The notes under the pieces were generated by a model. The model was not told the DNA's origin, searched no databases, and saw nothing but the letters and a program-made list of their open reading frames with translations. The translations under genes and the position numbers were made by a program. Source: DATMQA01 sp035566895 (GTDB taxonomy: Bacteria; Verrucomicrobiota; Verrucomicrobiia; Limisphaerales; UBA8199). Taken from it: 20,810 bases of DNA. Location: the NCBI GenBank assembly GCA_035566895.1, contig DATMQA010000002.1, forward strand, positions 1 to 20,810, written 5' to 3'. Positions 1-6,485 of the stretch are shown piece by piece; the stretch's first letter is position 1, and each line of letters starts with the position of its first letter.

Positions 1-1269
1 GGTTGGAATCGCATAGTTCGGGCTGATGCCGCCGCCGCTGCCGATCCAGGTCGTTTCGGATTGCCAGGGGCCCCCGGCTCCGCTGGTCGTCAACGAGGTT
101 CCGCCGACGGAAGTGATGTTCGGATCATCTGCCGGGGCGAAGATGGCGTTGGTAGAATAGGCGCCGCCATCGCCTGAAGCGACAAACATGGTCTGGCCTT
201 GAACGGCGAACTGCTGGAAAACCTGATCCATGGTCGAGGGCGGCGGTAGAAAGCCAAAGGAACAACCCATCTGCTTGGCGAGGTTATCCGTCGCCATGCG
301 GTTAAAAATATCGATGGCACTGTTTCCCTCATAGACCAGGATCGTCGCTCCCGGCGCCATGCACATCGCCATATCAATGTCCAGCGCCTCCTCGCCATCA
401 TCGGCGCCTGCGGGTGGAATTCCCGTGAAGCCATCGAGCAAAATATTACTCACGACGATGCTTGGGGGCAGGCCCGCCGCCTGTTTGTAGAGGATGATGT
501 CATTCGTGAAGTACGGTCCGAACTCGAACAGCCCAATGTACTGCCCCAGACCGGTCAGCGGCACACCGCGCGCGTAAGCAGCGCGGAAATCGTTTCCAAT
601 AAAATCCCCGCCCGGGCCGGAACCTGTGGCATAAGCCTTGACCTGCACGTTGGTGTCACCCCCCTGCCCTGCGGGACCTCGCCTCAGACCCACGGGTCTT
701 GGCGGCATGTAATCGTCCAAGCCGCTGATGTCGAGGATGGGAAGCCCTGCCGGCACGGACGGCTCGGCATCCGGCGCGTGAAAATCGCGCGGCTCGGTCG
801 GATGACGATAGACCCGCAGCGTGACTTGAAATGCTTTCTCAATACTCGCGACGGAGGCGCGCACATCGAGAACGACGCGATTGGGATGAGTACCGGTGAC
901 AGTGAAACCATTTCGTTTCGCAAACTCGATCACGGCTTGATAATCCTGCTCCGTCGGCCCAAACCGTTCGGCAAATTCCGGCGCGCTCAGGTAGTGCTGG
1001 TAATTCGTGCTCGCCGGGTCGTAAAGCTGCTGGAGGAGCTTCGAGAGGCCTTCCTTATCGCGGAGCGGCAGACCGATGGCCAGGTTCAAGTTCGTGGTGG
1101 CCGAAAGCCGTCCGGTTGGCTGCAAATGGTTCAGCCCGGGCGGAATGTGCCCGTGCAATGCCAGGGTTTCTGCGGCTCCGGCGGTGGTCAGGAGCGCAGC
1201 GGCCATTAGTCCCCGGAGAAGGCGGGGGCGAACTTTGGAAAAAGCGAAGCAGATCGGGTTCATGGGCAT
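1..1269 (-). CDS. Secreted S53 (sedolisin/kumamolisin) peptidase, C-terminus cut by window edge
   Basis: The reading frame is open from ATG at 1269 to base 1 (423 codons) with no stop, so the 3' part is outside the window. Residues 1-34 look like a signal peptide (basic stretch KVRPRLLRG, then LMAAALLTTAGAA). Residues about 40-185 match a pro-kumamolisin activation domain (YQHYLSAPEFAERFGPT, then VVLDVRASVASIEKAF). The catalytic domain follows: the E-x-x-L-D motif of S53 enzymes is E293-E-A-L-D297, and the oxyanion Asp motif SGDGG has D367. In this family the nucleophilic Ser lies over 100 residues further on, so it would fall outside the window. The family cleaves proteins at acidic pH after autocatalytic removal of the propeptide, and the signal peptide implies an exported enzyme. 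ATG at 1263 is an equally possible start; neither has a Shine-Dalgarno. The gene is divergent from the E2 gene. Family assignment is firm; substrate is unknown. Confidence 0.9.
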   Translation of the reverse strand, partial: MPMNPICFAFSKVRPRLLRGLMAAALLTTAGAAETLALHGHIPPGLNHLQPTGRLSATTNLNLAIGLPLRDKEGLSKLLQQLYDPASTNYQHYLSAPEFAERFGPTEQDYQAVIEFAKRNGFTVTGTHPNRVVLDVRASVASIEKAFQVTLRVYRHPTEPRDFHAPDAEPSVPAGLPILDISGLDDYMPPRPVGLRRGPAGQGGDTNVQVKAYATGSGPGGDFIGNDFRAAYARGVPLTGLGQYIGLFEFGPYFTNDIILYKQAAGLPPSIVVSNILLDGFTGIPPAGADDGEEALDIDMAMCMAPGATILVYEGNSAIDIFNRMATDNLAKQMGCSFGFLPPPSTMDQVFQQFAVQGQTMFVASGDGGAYSTNAIFAPADDPNITSVGGTSLTTSGAGGPWQSETTWIGSGGGISPNYAIPT

Positions 1270-1569
1270 GGCTTCAACGGTGCTGTCAGATTGAGCTTAT
1301 CATATATAGTGCATGTTTACCCGGCCAAAGTCAGGCTTAATTCGCGGGAGGCAGTGACAGGGGCGACATGCGGCATACTGGTCTAGTGGAGCCAACATTT
1401 GCACGACCATTTCCTCTATGCAAGAATAAAATCCATTATATCGCACACCTGGAAGATCGCGTTTCCTGCACACCGGACAACTAGCTTGGCGCAATTCGGT
1501 CCCGGATATGATTTCACATTCACCTTGCCAGCCCGGCGGTTTAGTGCAAATTGCTTCGCCTTTCGAATT
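1270..1569. other. Divergent intergenic region between S53 peptidase and E2 genes
   Basis: These 300 bases separate two divergent genes and probably carry both promoters. On the plus strand a weak promoter-like pair, TTGGCG (1486-1491) and TATGAT (1507-1512), has a short 15-base spacer and would give a leader of about 50 nt for the E2 gene. On the minus strand a 64-codon frame (1494-1300, TTG start) encodes six cysteines and is discussed as a finding. No terminator, RNA gene or convincing coding gene is seen. Confidence 0.5.
1299..1328 (-). promoter_or_regulatory. Possible sigma70-type promoter for the S53 peptidase
   Basis: On the minus strand TTGGCC (1328-1323) is followed after 18 bases by TATGAT (1304-1299), and the gene starts about 30 bases downstream of that box. 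The match to the -35/-10 consensus is moderate and was found by eye only. The spacer is one base longer than optimal. Confidence 0.3.
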
Positions 1570-2874
1570 ATGGACTTGAAACTTCCTGCGCTCGGTGAGG
1601 GTGCGGACTCAGGCACAGTGGTGAATTTGTTCGTCAAAGAAGGCGACCAGATCACCAAAGACCAGCCGATTCTCGAATTAGAAAACGAGAAGGCCGTCGC
1701 CACGATTCCGTCCACGGCCACCGGCACGGTGGCGAAAATCTTCGTTAAAGCCGGGGACAAACTCTCCGTGGGCCAGCGCATCCTGAGTTTGACGGATGGT
1801 GGCGCGGCACCCGGCGCGCCAGCCAAAACACCCGAGTCAGCCGTCCAAGCCGAAGCCCCCGAACCGCAGCGAACCGAGCCGGTTGGCCAGAAAGAAGAAG
1901 CGGAACCTGAGGCCGCTGCGCGCGAACTCAAACCGGGCCAAGCCCCCGCCGCTGCGCCTTCGATTCGGAAGCTCGCGCGCGACCTCGGCATTGACCTCAC
2001 CCGTGTGCGCGGCAGCGCCCGCGGTGGCCGTATTGTGCTCGAAGACGTCCGCGCCTACATTCACCGGCTTCAGCGGCTGGCGGCGCAACCTCGCACGGCC
2101 GACCCCACTCCTGGTGCTGCCTCCGCGCCGGTCGTGAAACCCGCACGCGAACCAATCGACTTCGCCAAATGGGGGCGGGTCTCCAAAAAACCGCTCTCGC
2201 CATTGCGCCAGGTTATCGCGCGGCGAATGTCGGAAAACTGGAATGCGGTGCCGCGCGTGACCCAGTTTGACGAAGCGGATATCACCCACCTGAATGCGCT
2301 CCGAAAGAAATACGCCCTCGCTTATGAGCAGAAAGGCGCGCGGTTGACGTTGACTTCGTTCGCACTCAAAGCCGCCGTGGAGACGCTCAAAAGGCATCCG
2401 GCGCTCAATTCGAGTCTCGACGAAGCGACACAGGAAATTGTGCTCAAAGAGTACTATCACATCGGCGTCGCGGTGGACACCGATGCGGGTCTGATCGTCC
2501 CGGTCATCCGCGATGTGGATGCGAAGAGCCTGCTCGAACTTTCAAAGGAACTGGAAACGCTCGCGAAGAAGGCGCGAGACCGAAAAGTCTCCGGCGAGGA
2601 ACTCAAAGGCGGGACCTTCACGATTTCGAACCAGGGCGGGATTGGCGGCGGGCACTTCACGCCGATCGTGAACAAGCCAGAGGTGGCGATTCTGGGTTTA
2701 GGACGAGGAGCGATGAAGGCGGTGGTTCGCGAGGAGCGGATCGAGCCACGGTTGATGATGCCGGTGGCGCTGTCGTACGATCATCGGGTGATCGACGGGG
2801 GCGTTGCGGCGCGGTTCATCGTGGATTTGGTCGCGGCGTTTGAGAATTTCAAAGAAGACGAGGTGAACCTCTGA
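1570..2874 (+). CDS. aceF: Dihydrolipoamide acetyltransferase (E2) of a 2-oxoacid, probably pyruvate, dehydrogenase complex
   Basis: E2 moves acetyl (acyl) groups from the E1-bound thiamine intermediate to CoA through a swinging lipoyl arm and forms the core of the complex in the cytoplasm. The 434-residue product has one N-terminal lipoyl domain (about 1-77) with lipoyl-lysine K41 in ENEKA, an Ala/Pro/Glu-rich linker, a peripheral-subunit-binding domain (about 128-168, PSIRKLARDLGIDL) and a CoA acyltransferase domain (about 206-434) with the active-site motif H405-R-V-I-D409-G. The stretch GGGHFTPIVNKPEVAILG resembles pyruvate- more than 2-oxoglutarate-type E2. I chose ATG 1570 because the lipoyl domain begins at once (MDLKLPALGEG). 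An in-frame upstream start at 1399 would add 57 residues unlike the family. No Shine-Dalgarno is present. lpd follows after 58 bases; no E1 gene is in the window. A branched-chain specificity cannot be fully excluded. Confidence 0.9.
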   Translation: MDLKLPALGEGADSGTVVNLFVKEGDQITKDQPILELENEKAVATIPSTATGTVAKIFVKAGDKLSVGQRILSLTDGGAAPGAPAKTPESAVQAEAPEPQRTEPVGQKEEAEPEAAARELKPGQAPAAAPSIRKLARDLGIDLTRVRGSARGGRIVLEDVRAYIHRLQRLAAQPRTADPTPGAASAPVVKPAREPIDFAKWGRVSKKPLSPLRQVIARRMSENWNAVPRVTQFDEADITHLNALRKKYALAYEQKGARLTLTSFALKAAVETLKRHPALNSSLDEATQEIVLKEYYHIGVAVDTDAGLIVPVIRDVDAKSLLELSKELETLAKKARDRKVSGEELKGGTFTISNQGGIGGGHFTPIVNKPEVAILGLGRGAMKAVVREERIEPRLMMPVALSYDHRVIDGGVAARFIVDLVAAFENFKEDEVNL

Positions 2875-2909
2875 TTCGTCCTCCTCGTCGTTCTCGTTCT
2901 CGTCCTCGC
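2875..2909. repeat. Degenerate TCGTCC/TCGTTC hexamer tract between E2 and lpd
   Basis: Directly after the E2 stop codon the spacer is almost pure C/T/G made of six-base units such as TCGTCC, TCGTTC and TCCTCG. A related tract (TTCGTCCTCGTCCTC) lies inside tilS at about 17532-17570. The role is unknown. Confidence 0.6.
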
Positions 2910-2932
2910 ACTTATATGAACAATTTTTAGCT

Positions 2933-4363
2933 ATGGACCCCATTACCACTGAAATCGTTGTGCTCGGCGCTGGACCCGGCGGGTACGCCGCGGCCTTTTA
3001 CGCGGCCGACCTGGGCAAGAAAGTCATCCTGGTCGAACGCGACCCGCGCCTGGGAGGCGTCTGCCTCAACCGGGGCTGCATCCCATCCAAGGCGTTGCTC
3101 CATGCGGCGCACACCATCACCGCGGCGCGTGAATCCGAACATCGCGGGATTACGTTCGGCGCGCCGACGGTTGATGTCGCCAAGCTGCGAGTCTGGAAAG
3201 AATCCATCCTTACCCGGCTCGCGGGCGGCATCGCGCAGTTGGCCAAGATGCGCGGCGTGCAGGTGATGCACGGGCGCGGTTACTTCGAAGATTCGCGGAC
3301 GCTTCGCGTCGAAACCGACCAGGGCCAGCAACTGGTCCATTACGATAAAGCTATTATTGCCGTCGGCTCACGCTCGGCCATGCCCAAGGCTTTTGACCTG
3401 GGCAACCCACGCATTATGACCTCACGCGAGGCGCTGGAAGTGGAAGAGGTGCCGGAAAACCTGCTGGTCATCGGTGGCGGCTACATCGGGATGGAATTGG
3501 GCACCGTCTATGCCGCGCTCGGCAGCAAAGTCGTGGTGGTCGAGGCGCTCGACAGCATCCTGGCTGGGGCCGACCCGGACCTGGCCAGGCCGGTGGCTGC
3601 CTACGCCAAAAAGGCATTCAAGGAAATCCGGCTTAAAACCAAGGTGGGTAAAATGTCCACCAGCGGCAAACAGATCAAAGTCGAGTTCGAACTGGACGGT
3701 CAAAAGAAAGAGGAACTCTACGACCGGGTCCTCGTCGCCGTCGGGCGCACGCCCAACGCTGAAGACCTGGGCCTGGAGAACACCAAGGTCTCGTTCGACG
3801 ACAAAGGCTTTATCCACGTCAACGACAAGCAGCAAACCACCGACCCTTCGATCTATGCCATCGGCGACATCGCGGGCGGCGTGCTGCTCGCTCACAAAGC
3901 CTCGAAAGAAGCCCGCATCGCCGTCGAAGTGATTGTCGGCGAGGATAGCGCCTTTACCGACGTCACCATTCCAGCGGTAGTGTTCACAGACCCCGAGTTG
4001 GCTTGGTGCGGGTTGACTGAATCGGAAGCCAAGGCCAAGGGCATCGAGGTGCAGGTGGCCAAATTCCCGTGGGCAGCTTCCGGGCGGGCGCTCTCGTTTG
4101 ATCGGCCCGACGGTTTGACCAAGCTGATCATCGAGCCGGACACCGAGCGTATCCTGGGCGTTGGAATCGTCGGCACCGGCGCGGGCGAACTGATTGCCGA
4201 GGGCGTGCTCGCGGTGGAGATGGGCGCGACGGCCAAAGATCTGGCGCTGGCAGTGCATCCGCACCCGACGCTTTCCGAAACGCTGATGGAAGCGGCTGAA
4301 GCTTTTTACGGACATGCGACGCATACGATAGCGAGGAAGAAGGCCGCGGAGAGTAGCCAGTAA
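2933..4363 (+). CDS. lpdA: Dihydrolipoyl dehydrogenase (E3)
   Basis: E3 reoxidises the dihydrolipoyl arm of 2-oxoacid dehydrogenase complexes, passing electrons through a disulfide and FAD to NAD+. The 476-residue length is normal. The N-terminal FAD-binding loop is GAGPGG (12-17), the redox-active disulfide is C44-x4-C49 in CLNRGCIPSK, the NAD-binding loop is GGGYIGMELG, a second FAD motif is YAIGDIAGG, and the C-terminal catalytic pair is H444 and E449 in HPHPTLSE. All key residues are present. ATG 2933 places the FAD loop at the usual distance from the N-terminus; no Shine-Dalgarno is visible. The gene follows the E2 gene on the same strand and is probably cotranscribed with it. The stop codon lies inside an inverted repeat (4359-4430). 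Confidence 0.96.
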   Translation: MDPITTEIVVLGAGPGGYAAAFYAADLGKKVILVERDPRLGGVCLNRGCIPSKALLHAAHTITAARESEHRGITFGAPTVDVAKLRVWKESILTRLAGGIAQLAKMRGVQVMHGRGYFEDSRTLRVETDQGQQLVHYDKAIIAVGSRSAMPKAFDLGNPRIMTSREALEVEEVPENLLVIGGGYIGMELGTVYAALGSKVVVVEALDSILAGADPDLARPVAAYAKKAFKEIRLKTKVGKMSTSGKQIKVEFELDGQKKEELYDRVLVAVGRTPNAEDLGLENTKVSFDDKGFIHVNDKQQTTDPSIYAIGDIAGGVLLAHKASKEARIAVEVIVGEDSAFTDVTIPAVVFTDPELAWCGLTESEAKAKGIEVQVAKFPWAASGRALSFDRPDGLTKLIIEPDTERILGVGIVGTGAGELIAEGVLAVEMGATAKDLALAVHPHPTLSETLMEAAEAFYGHATHTIARKKAAESSQ

Positions 4364-4430
4364 TCAGTGGTTCAATAATCAGTCTTCAGTGCTACTGCTC
4401 GCTCCAGTGATTACTTGATCACTGATTACT
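4359..4430. repeat. Inverted and direct repeats of the AGTAATCAGTG type at the lpd 3' end
   Basis: AGTAATCAGTG (4359-4369) and its exact reverse complement CACTGATTACT (4420-4430) form an 11-base inverted repeat 50 bases apart that includes the lpd stop codon. Inside it, CAGTGAT (4405-4411) and ATCACTG (4418-4424) form a second hairpin with a six-base loop. No T tract follows, so a standard Rho-independent terminator is unlikely. It could protect the mRNA 3' end or be one of the genome's dispersed repeats. Confidence 0.7.
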
Positions 4431-4468
4431 CTGATTAGTAATTACCGACTACAGCCTCCAAATAGGTG

Positions 4469-4496
4469 TTGAAATCAGGTCGTGGCAGCTTACTAT
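4469..4496 (+). promoter_or_regulatory. Possible promoter of the tRNA-Pro gene
   Basis: TTGAAA (4469-4474) and TACTAT (4491-4496) are separated by 16 bases, about 35 bases upstream of the mature tRNA 5' end. Spacing and sequence fit a sigma70-type promoter moderately well, and a stable RNA gene needs one here. Called by eye. Confidence 0.4.
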
Positions 4497-4504
4497 TCCC
4501 TCGT

Positions 4505-4522
4505 GCCGGTTTTCGAACCGGC
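4505..4522 (+). other. Perfect hairpin with TTCG tetraloop in the tRNA-Pro 5' leader
   Basis: GCCGGTT (4505-4511), loop TTCG (4512-4515) and AACCGGC (4516-4522) form a perfect seven-base-pair stem with a stabilising UUCG loop. It lies between the proposed promoter and the tRNA start (4532). It has no T tract. It may affect 5' processing of the precursor tRNA. It does not fit a tRNA T-arm remnant, because the loop cannot be arranged as seven bases closed by a five-base stem. Confidence 0.6.
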
Positions 4523-4531
4523 GCAATGGTT

Positions 4532-4608
4532 CGGGGCGTAGCGTAGCTTGGTAGCGCGTCTGAATGGGGTTCAGAAGGTCGTGAGTTCAAATCTCACCGC
4601 CCCGACCA
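4532..4608 (+). tRNA. tRNA-Pro, anticodon GGG
   Basis: The 77-nt gene folds as a full cloverleaf. The acceptor stem is CGGGGCG (4532-4538) with CGCCCCG (4598-4604); the D stem is GCGT/GCGC around AGCTTGGTA; the anticodon stem is TCTGA/TCAGA with loop ATGGGGT (4564-4570), giving anticodon GGG; the variable loop is AGGTC; the T arm is GTGAG-TTCAAAT-CTCAC. The discriminator A is followed by an encoded CCA. The C1-G72 first pair is typical of bacterial tRNA-Pro. It reads CCC codons, and CCU by wobble. Confidence 0.97.
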
Positions 4609-4762
4609 TTTATTCATTCCGCACTCGAAGCTTATGCCAGCGCTTCCGAGAATGCACTGATGGACGAAGCGTGAAAGCTGGTTAAAGGGCAGCTAGTCCT
4701 TTCACCTTTGCAAGGGGCCCGGCTTATCGTACATATTTGCTCCCGCTGTTGGCGGCACCGTT

Positions 4763-6322
4763 ATGAAACCCGAAGTCGAAATCTACGATACAACCCTGCG
4801 CGATGGCAGCCAGGGCGAAGGCATCAATTTTTCCGCCTTGGACAAGCTGCGCATTGCGGACAAGCTGGACGCTTTCGGGATTCATTACATCGAAGGCGGG
4901 TGGCCGGGCTCAAATCCGAAGGACATGGAGTTCTTCAAGCAGGCCGCCAAACGGAGGTGGAAGAACGCCCGCATCGCCGCCTTCAGCATGACTCGGCGCA
5001 AATCAATCGCGGTCGAAAGCGATGAGTTGATGCGGCAGATCCTTGAAGCCGAGACTCCGGTCGTCACCATCGTGGGAAAGAGCTGGCTGTTGCACGTCAA
5101 CGAGGTCTTGCGCGCCAAACCTGATGAGAACCTGGCGATGATTGGCGACACAGTTCGGTATCTCAAAGATCATGGCAAAAAAGTCATTTATGACGCCGAG
5201 CACGCGTTCGACGGCTACAAGGATGACTCCGAGTACGCCCTGGCGACCTGGCAGGCGGCCGAACATGCCGGCGCCGAATGCATCGTCCTGTGCGACAGCA
5301 ACGGCGGATGTCTGCCGAAGGAAATCAGCGATATTGTCCGCGCCGCCCGGGGCCGGCTTAGCGCCCGGATTGGCATTCACACCCATAATGATTGCGGGCT
5401 GGGCGTCGCCAATGGCTTGGCCGGCATCGAGGCCGGCGCCACGCAAATCCAGGGCACGATTAATGGTTATGGCGAGCGCACCGGCAATTGCAACCTGACC
5501 AGCGTCATTCCTCTGCTCCAGCTCAAAGTGAAGCAGCAGGTCCTGCCAGCCAAGGCACTGCCAAAATTGAAAGAGCTTTCCGAGTTCGTGGACGAGATTG
5601 CCAATGTTCGCCACGACCCGCGGCAGCCGTGGGTGGGACAGACCGCTTTTGCGCACAAAGGCGGCATGCACGTCCACGCCATCGACCGCGTGTCCCGCAG
5701 TTACGAGCACATCAATCCCGAAGCCGTCGGCAACCACCGGCGCGTGCTCATCAGCGACATGTCCGGCCGCACCAATATTTTAATGAAAGCGGTCGAGCTG
5801 GGATTCAAGCTGCAGCCGGACGCCCCGGAGACCCGGGCCATCACTGCCGAGGTCAAACGTCTCGAAGGCCTGGGCTATGAGTTCGAAGCGGCGGAAGGCT
5901 CGCTCGCCTTGCTCATCCGCAAAATTCTCAAGCACCAGGAACCGCCGTTTAAAGTCGAAGGTTACCACGTGTCCATTCGCCGCGACCGCTCGATATCCGT
6001 CTGCCAGGCCAGCGTGAAGGTCATCGTCGATGGCGTGACCGAGCACACGATTGCTGAGGGCGACGGTCCGGTGAACGCGCTGGACGGCGCGCTGCGCGCG
6101 GCCCTGATCGGGTTCTTTCCACAGCTCAAGAACGTGCAACTCGAGGACTATAAGGTCCGTATCCTCGATTCCACCGCCGGCACCGGCGCGCGAACCCGAG
6201 TTCTCATCGAGTCCACCGATGGCAAAGAGCAATGGGGCACGGTGGGCGTGCACGACAATATCATCGAGGCCAGTTTGCAGGCGCTGGTGGAGAGCCTGGA
6301 GTACCGACTGATGAAGAAATGA
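4763..6322 (+). CDS. cimA: (R)-citramalate synthase
   Basis: The enzyme condenses pyruvate with acetyl-CoA to (R)-citramalate, the first step of threonine-independent isoleucine synthesis through 2-oxobutyrate. The 519-residue product has a DRE-TIM/HMGL-like barrel at the N-terminus: the catalytic RDGSQ motif (13-17), FSALDKLRIADKLD, DSNGG and the metal-binding HTHND (206-210), followed by a GYGERTGN motif. The C-terminal part (about 395-519, RSISVCQASVKVIVDG to the end) is the LeuA-type regulatory domain that senses the end product in this family. The sequence fits the CimA branch better than isopropylmalate or homocitrate synthase because of the N-terminal block GGWPGSNPKD and its length. 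ATG 4763 puts the motif at the expected place; no strong Shine-Dalgarno is visible. The next gene is valS, so isoleucine precursor supply and valine charging are neighbours. Confidence 0.93.
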   Translation: MKPEVEIYDTTLRDGSQGEGINFSALDKLRIADKLDAFGIHYIEGGWPGSNPKDMEFFKQAAKRRWKNARIAAFSMTRRKSIAVESDELMRQILEAETPVVTIVGKSWLLHVNEVLRAKPDENLAMIGDTVRYLKDHGKKVIYDAEHAFDGYKDDSEYALATWQAAEHAGAECIVLCDSNGGCLPKEISDIVRAARGRLSARIGIHTHNDCGLGVANGLAGIEAGATQIQGTINGYGERTGNCNLTSVIPLLQLKVKQQVLPAKALPKLKELSEFVDEIANVRHDPRQPWVGQTAFAHKGGMHVHAIDRVSRSYEHINPEAVGNHRRVLISDMSGRTNILMKAVELGFKLQPDAPETRAITAEVKRLEGLGYEFEAAEGSLALLIRKILKHQEPPFKVEGYHVSIRRDRSISVCQASVKVIVDGVTEHTIAEGDGPVNALDGALRAALIGFFPQLKNVQLEDYKVRILDSTAGTGARTRVLIESTDGKEQWGTVGVHDNIIEASLQALVESLEYRLMKK

Positions 6323-6485
6323 CCTCAACCACGGATGAACACGCACAGGAAACACCAAACTCCAAGCTCCAAGCTCCAGAAAAGCTTCAAACTCCAAGCT
6401 CCAATCGTTCAACCGAGATTGGATTATTGTAATTTGGTGCTGGGAGTTTTCCTGGTGTTTGGTGTTTGGTGTTTGGTGTTTTAAT
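6323..6485. repeat. Degenerate CAAACACCAAACTCCAAGCTCC repeat tract in the valS leader
   Basis: The 163-base cimA-valS gap begins with CAACCACGGATGAACACG and continues with units like CCAAACTCCAAGCTCCA (about 6356-6402). It ends with the complementary-type units TGGTGTTTGGTGTTTGG (about 6452-6480). The left part (AAACACCAAAC) and the right part (GTTTGGTGTTT) are reverse complements, so the region could fold into a large imperfect hairpin about 100 bases across. It lies immediately upstream of the valS start and would be transcribed in its leader. It is not protein coding: possible frames through it only translate the repeat. Confidence 0.75.

Larger units (their letters stand above)
4364..4762. 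other. Intergenic region lpd - tRNA-Pro - cimA
   Basis: Apart from the tRNA, its leader hairpin and the repeats at the lpd end, nothing coding is seen. Upstream of cimA a weak promoter-like pair, TTGCAA (4708-4713) and TACATA (4730-4735) with a 16-base spacer, would place transcription start about 20 bases before the cimA ATG. No riboswitch or attenuator structure was recognised in the short cimA leader. Confidence 0.4.

Noticed and set aside
1399..1569. Upstream in-frame start that would add 57 residues to the E2 protein
   Set aside because: The added residues do not resemble any lipoyl domain leader, and the conserved lipoyl domain starts exactly at ATG 1570.
3422..4324. 300-codon minus-strand frame inside lpd
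   Set aside because: Antisense shadow of a fully conserved dihydrolipoyl dehydrogenase.
4405..4424. Hairpin after lpd as a Rho-independent terminator
   Set aside because: The stem is AT-rich and no T run follows on either strand.
6459..6485. Upstream ATG for valS
   Set aside because: It only translates the GTTTGGTG repeat; the conserved ValS N-terminus begins at ATG 6486.
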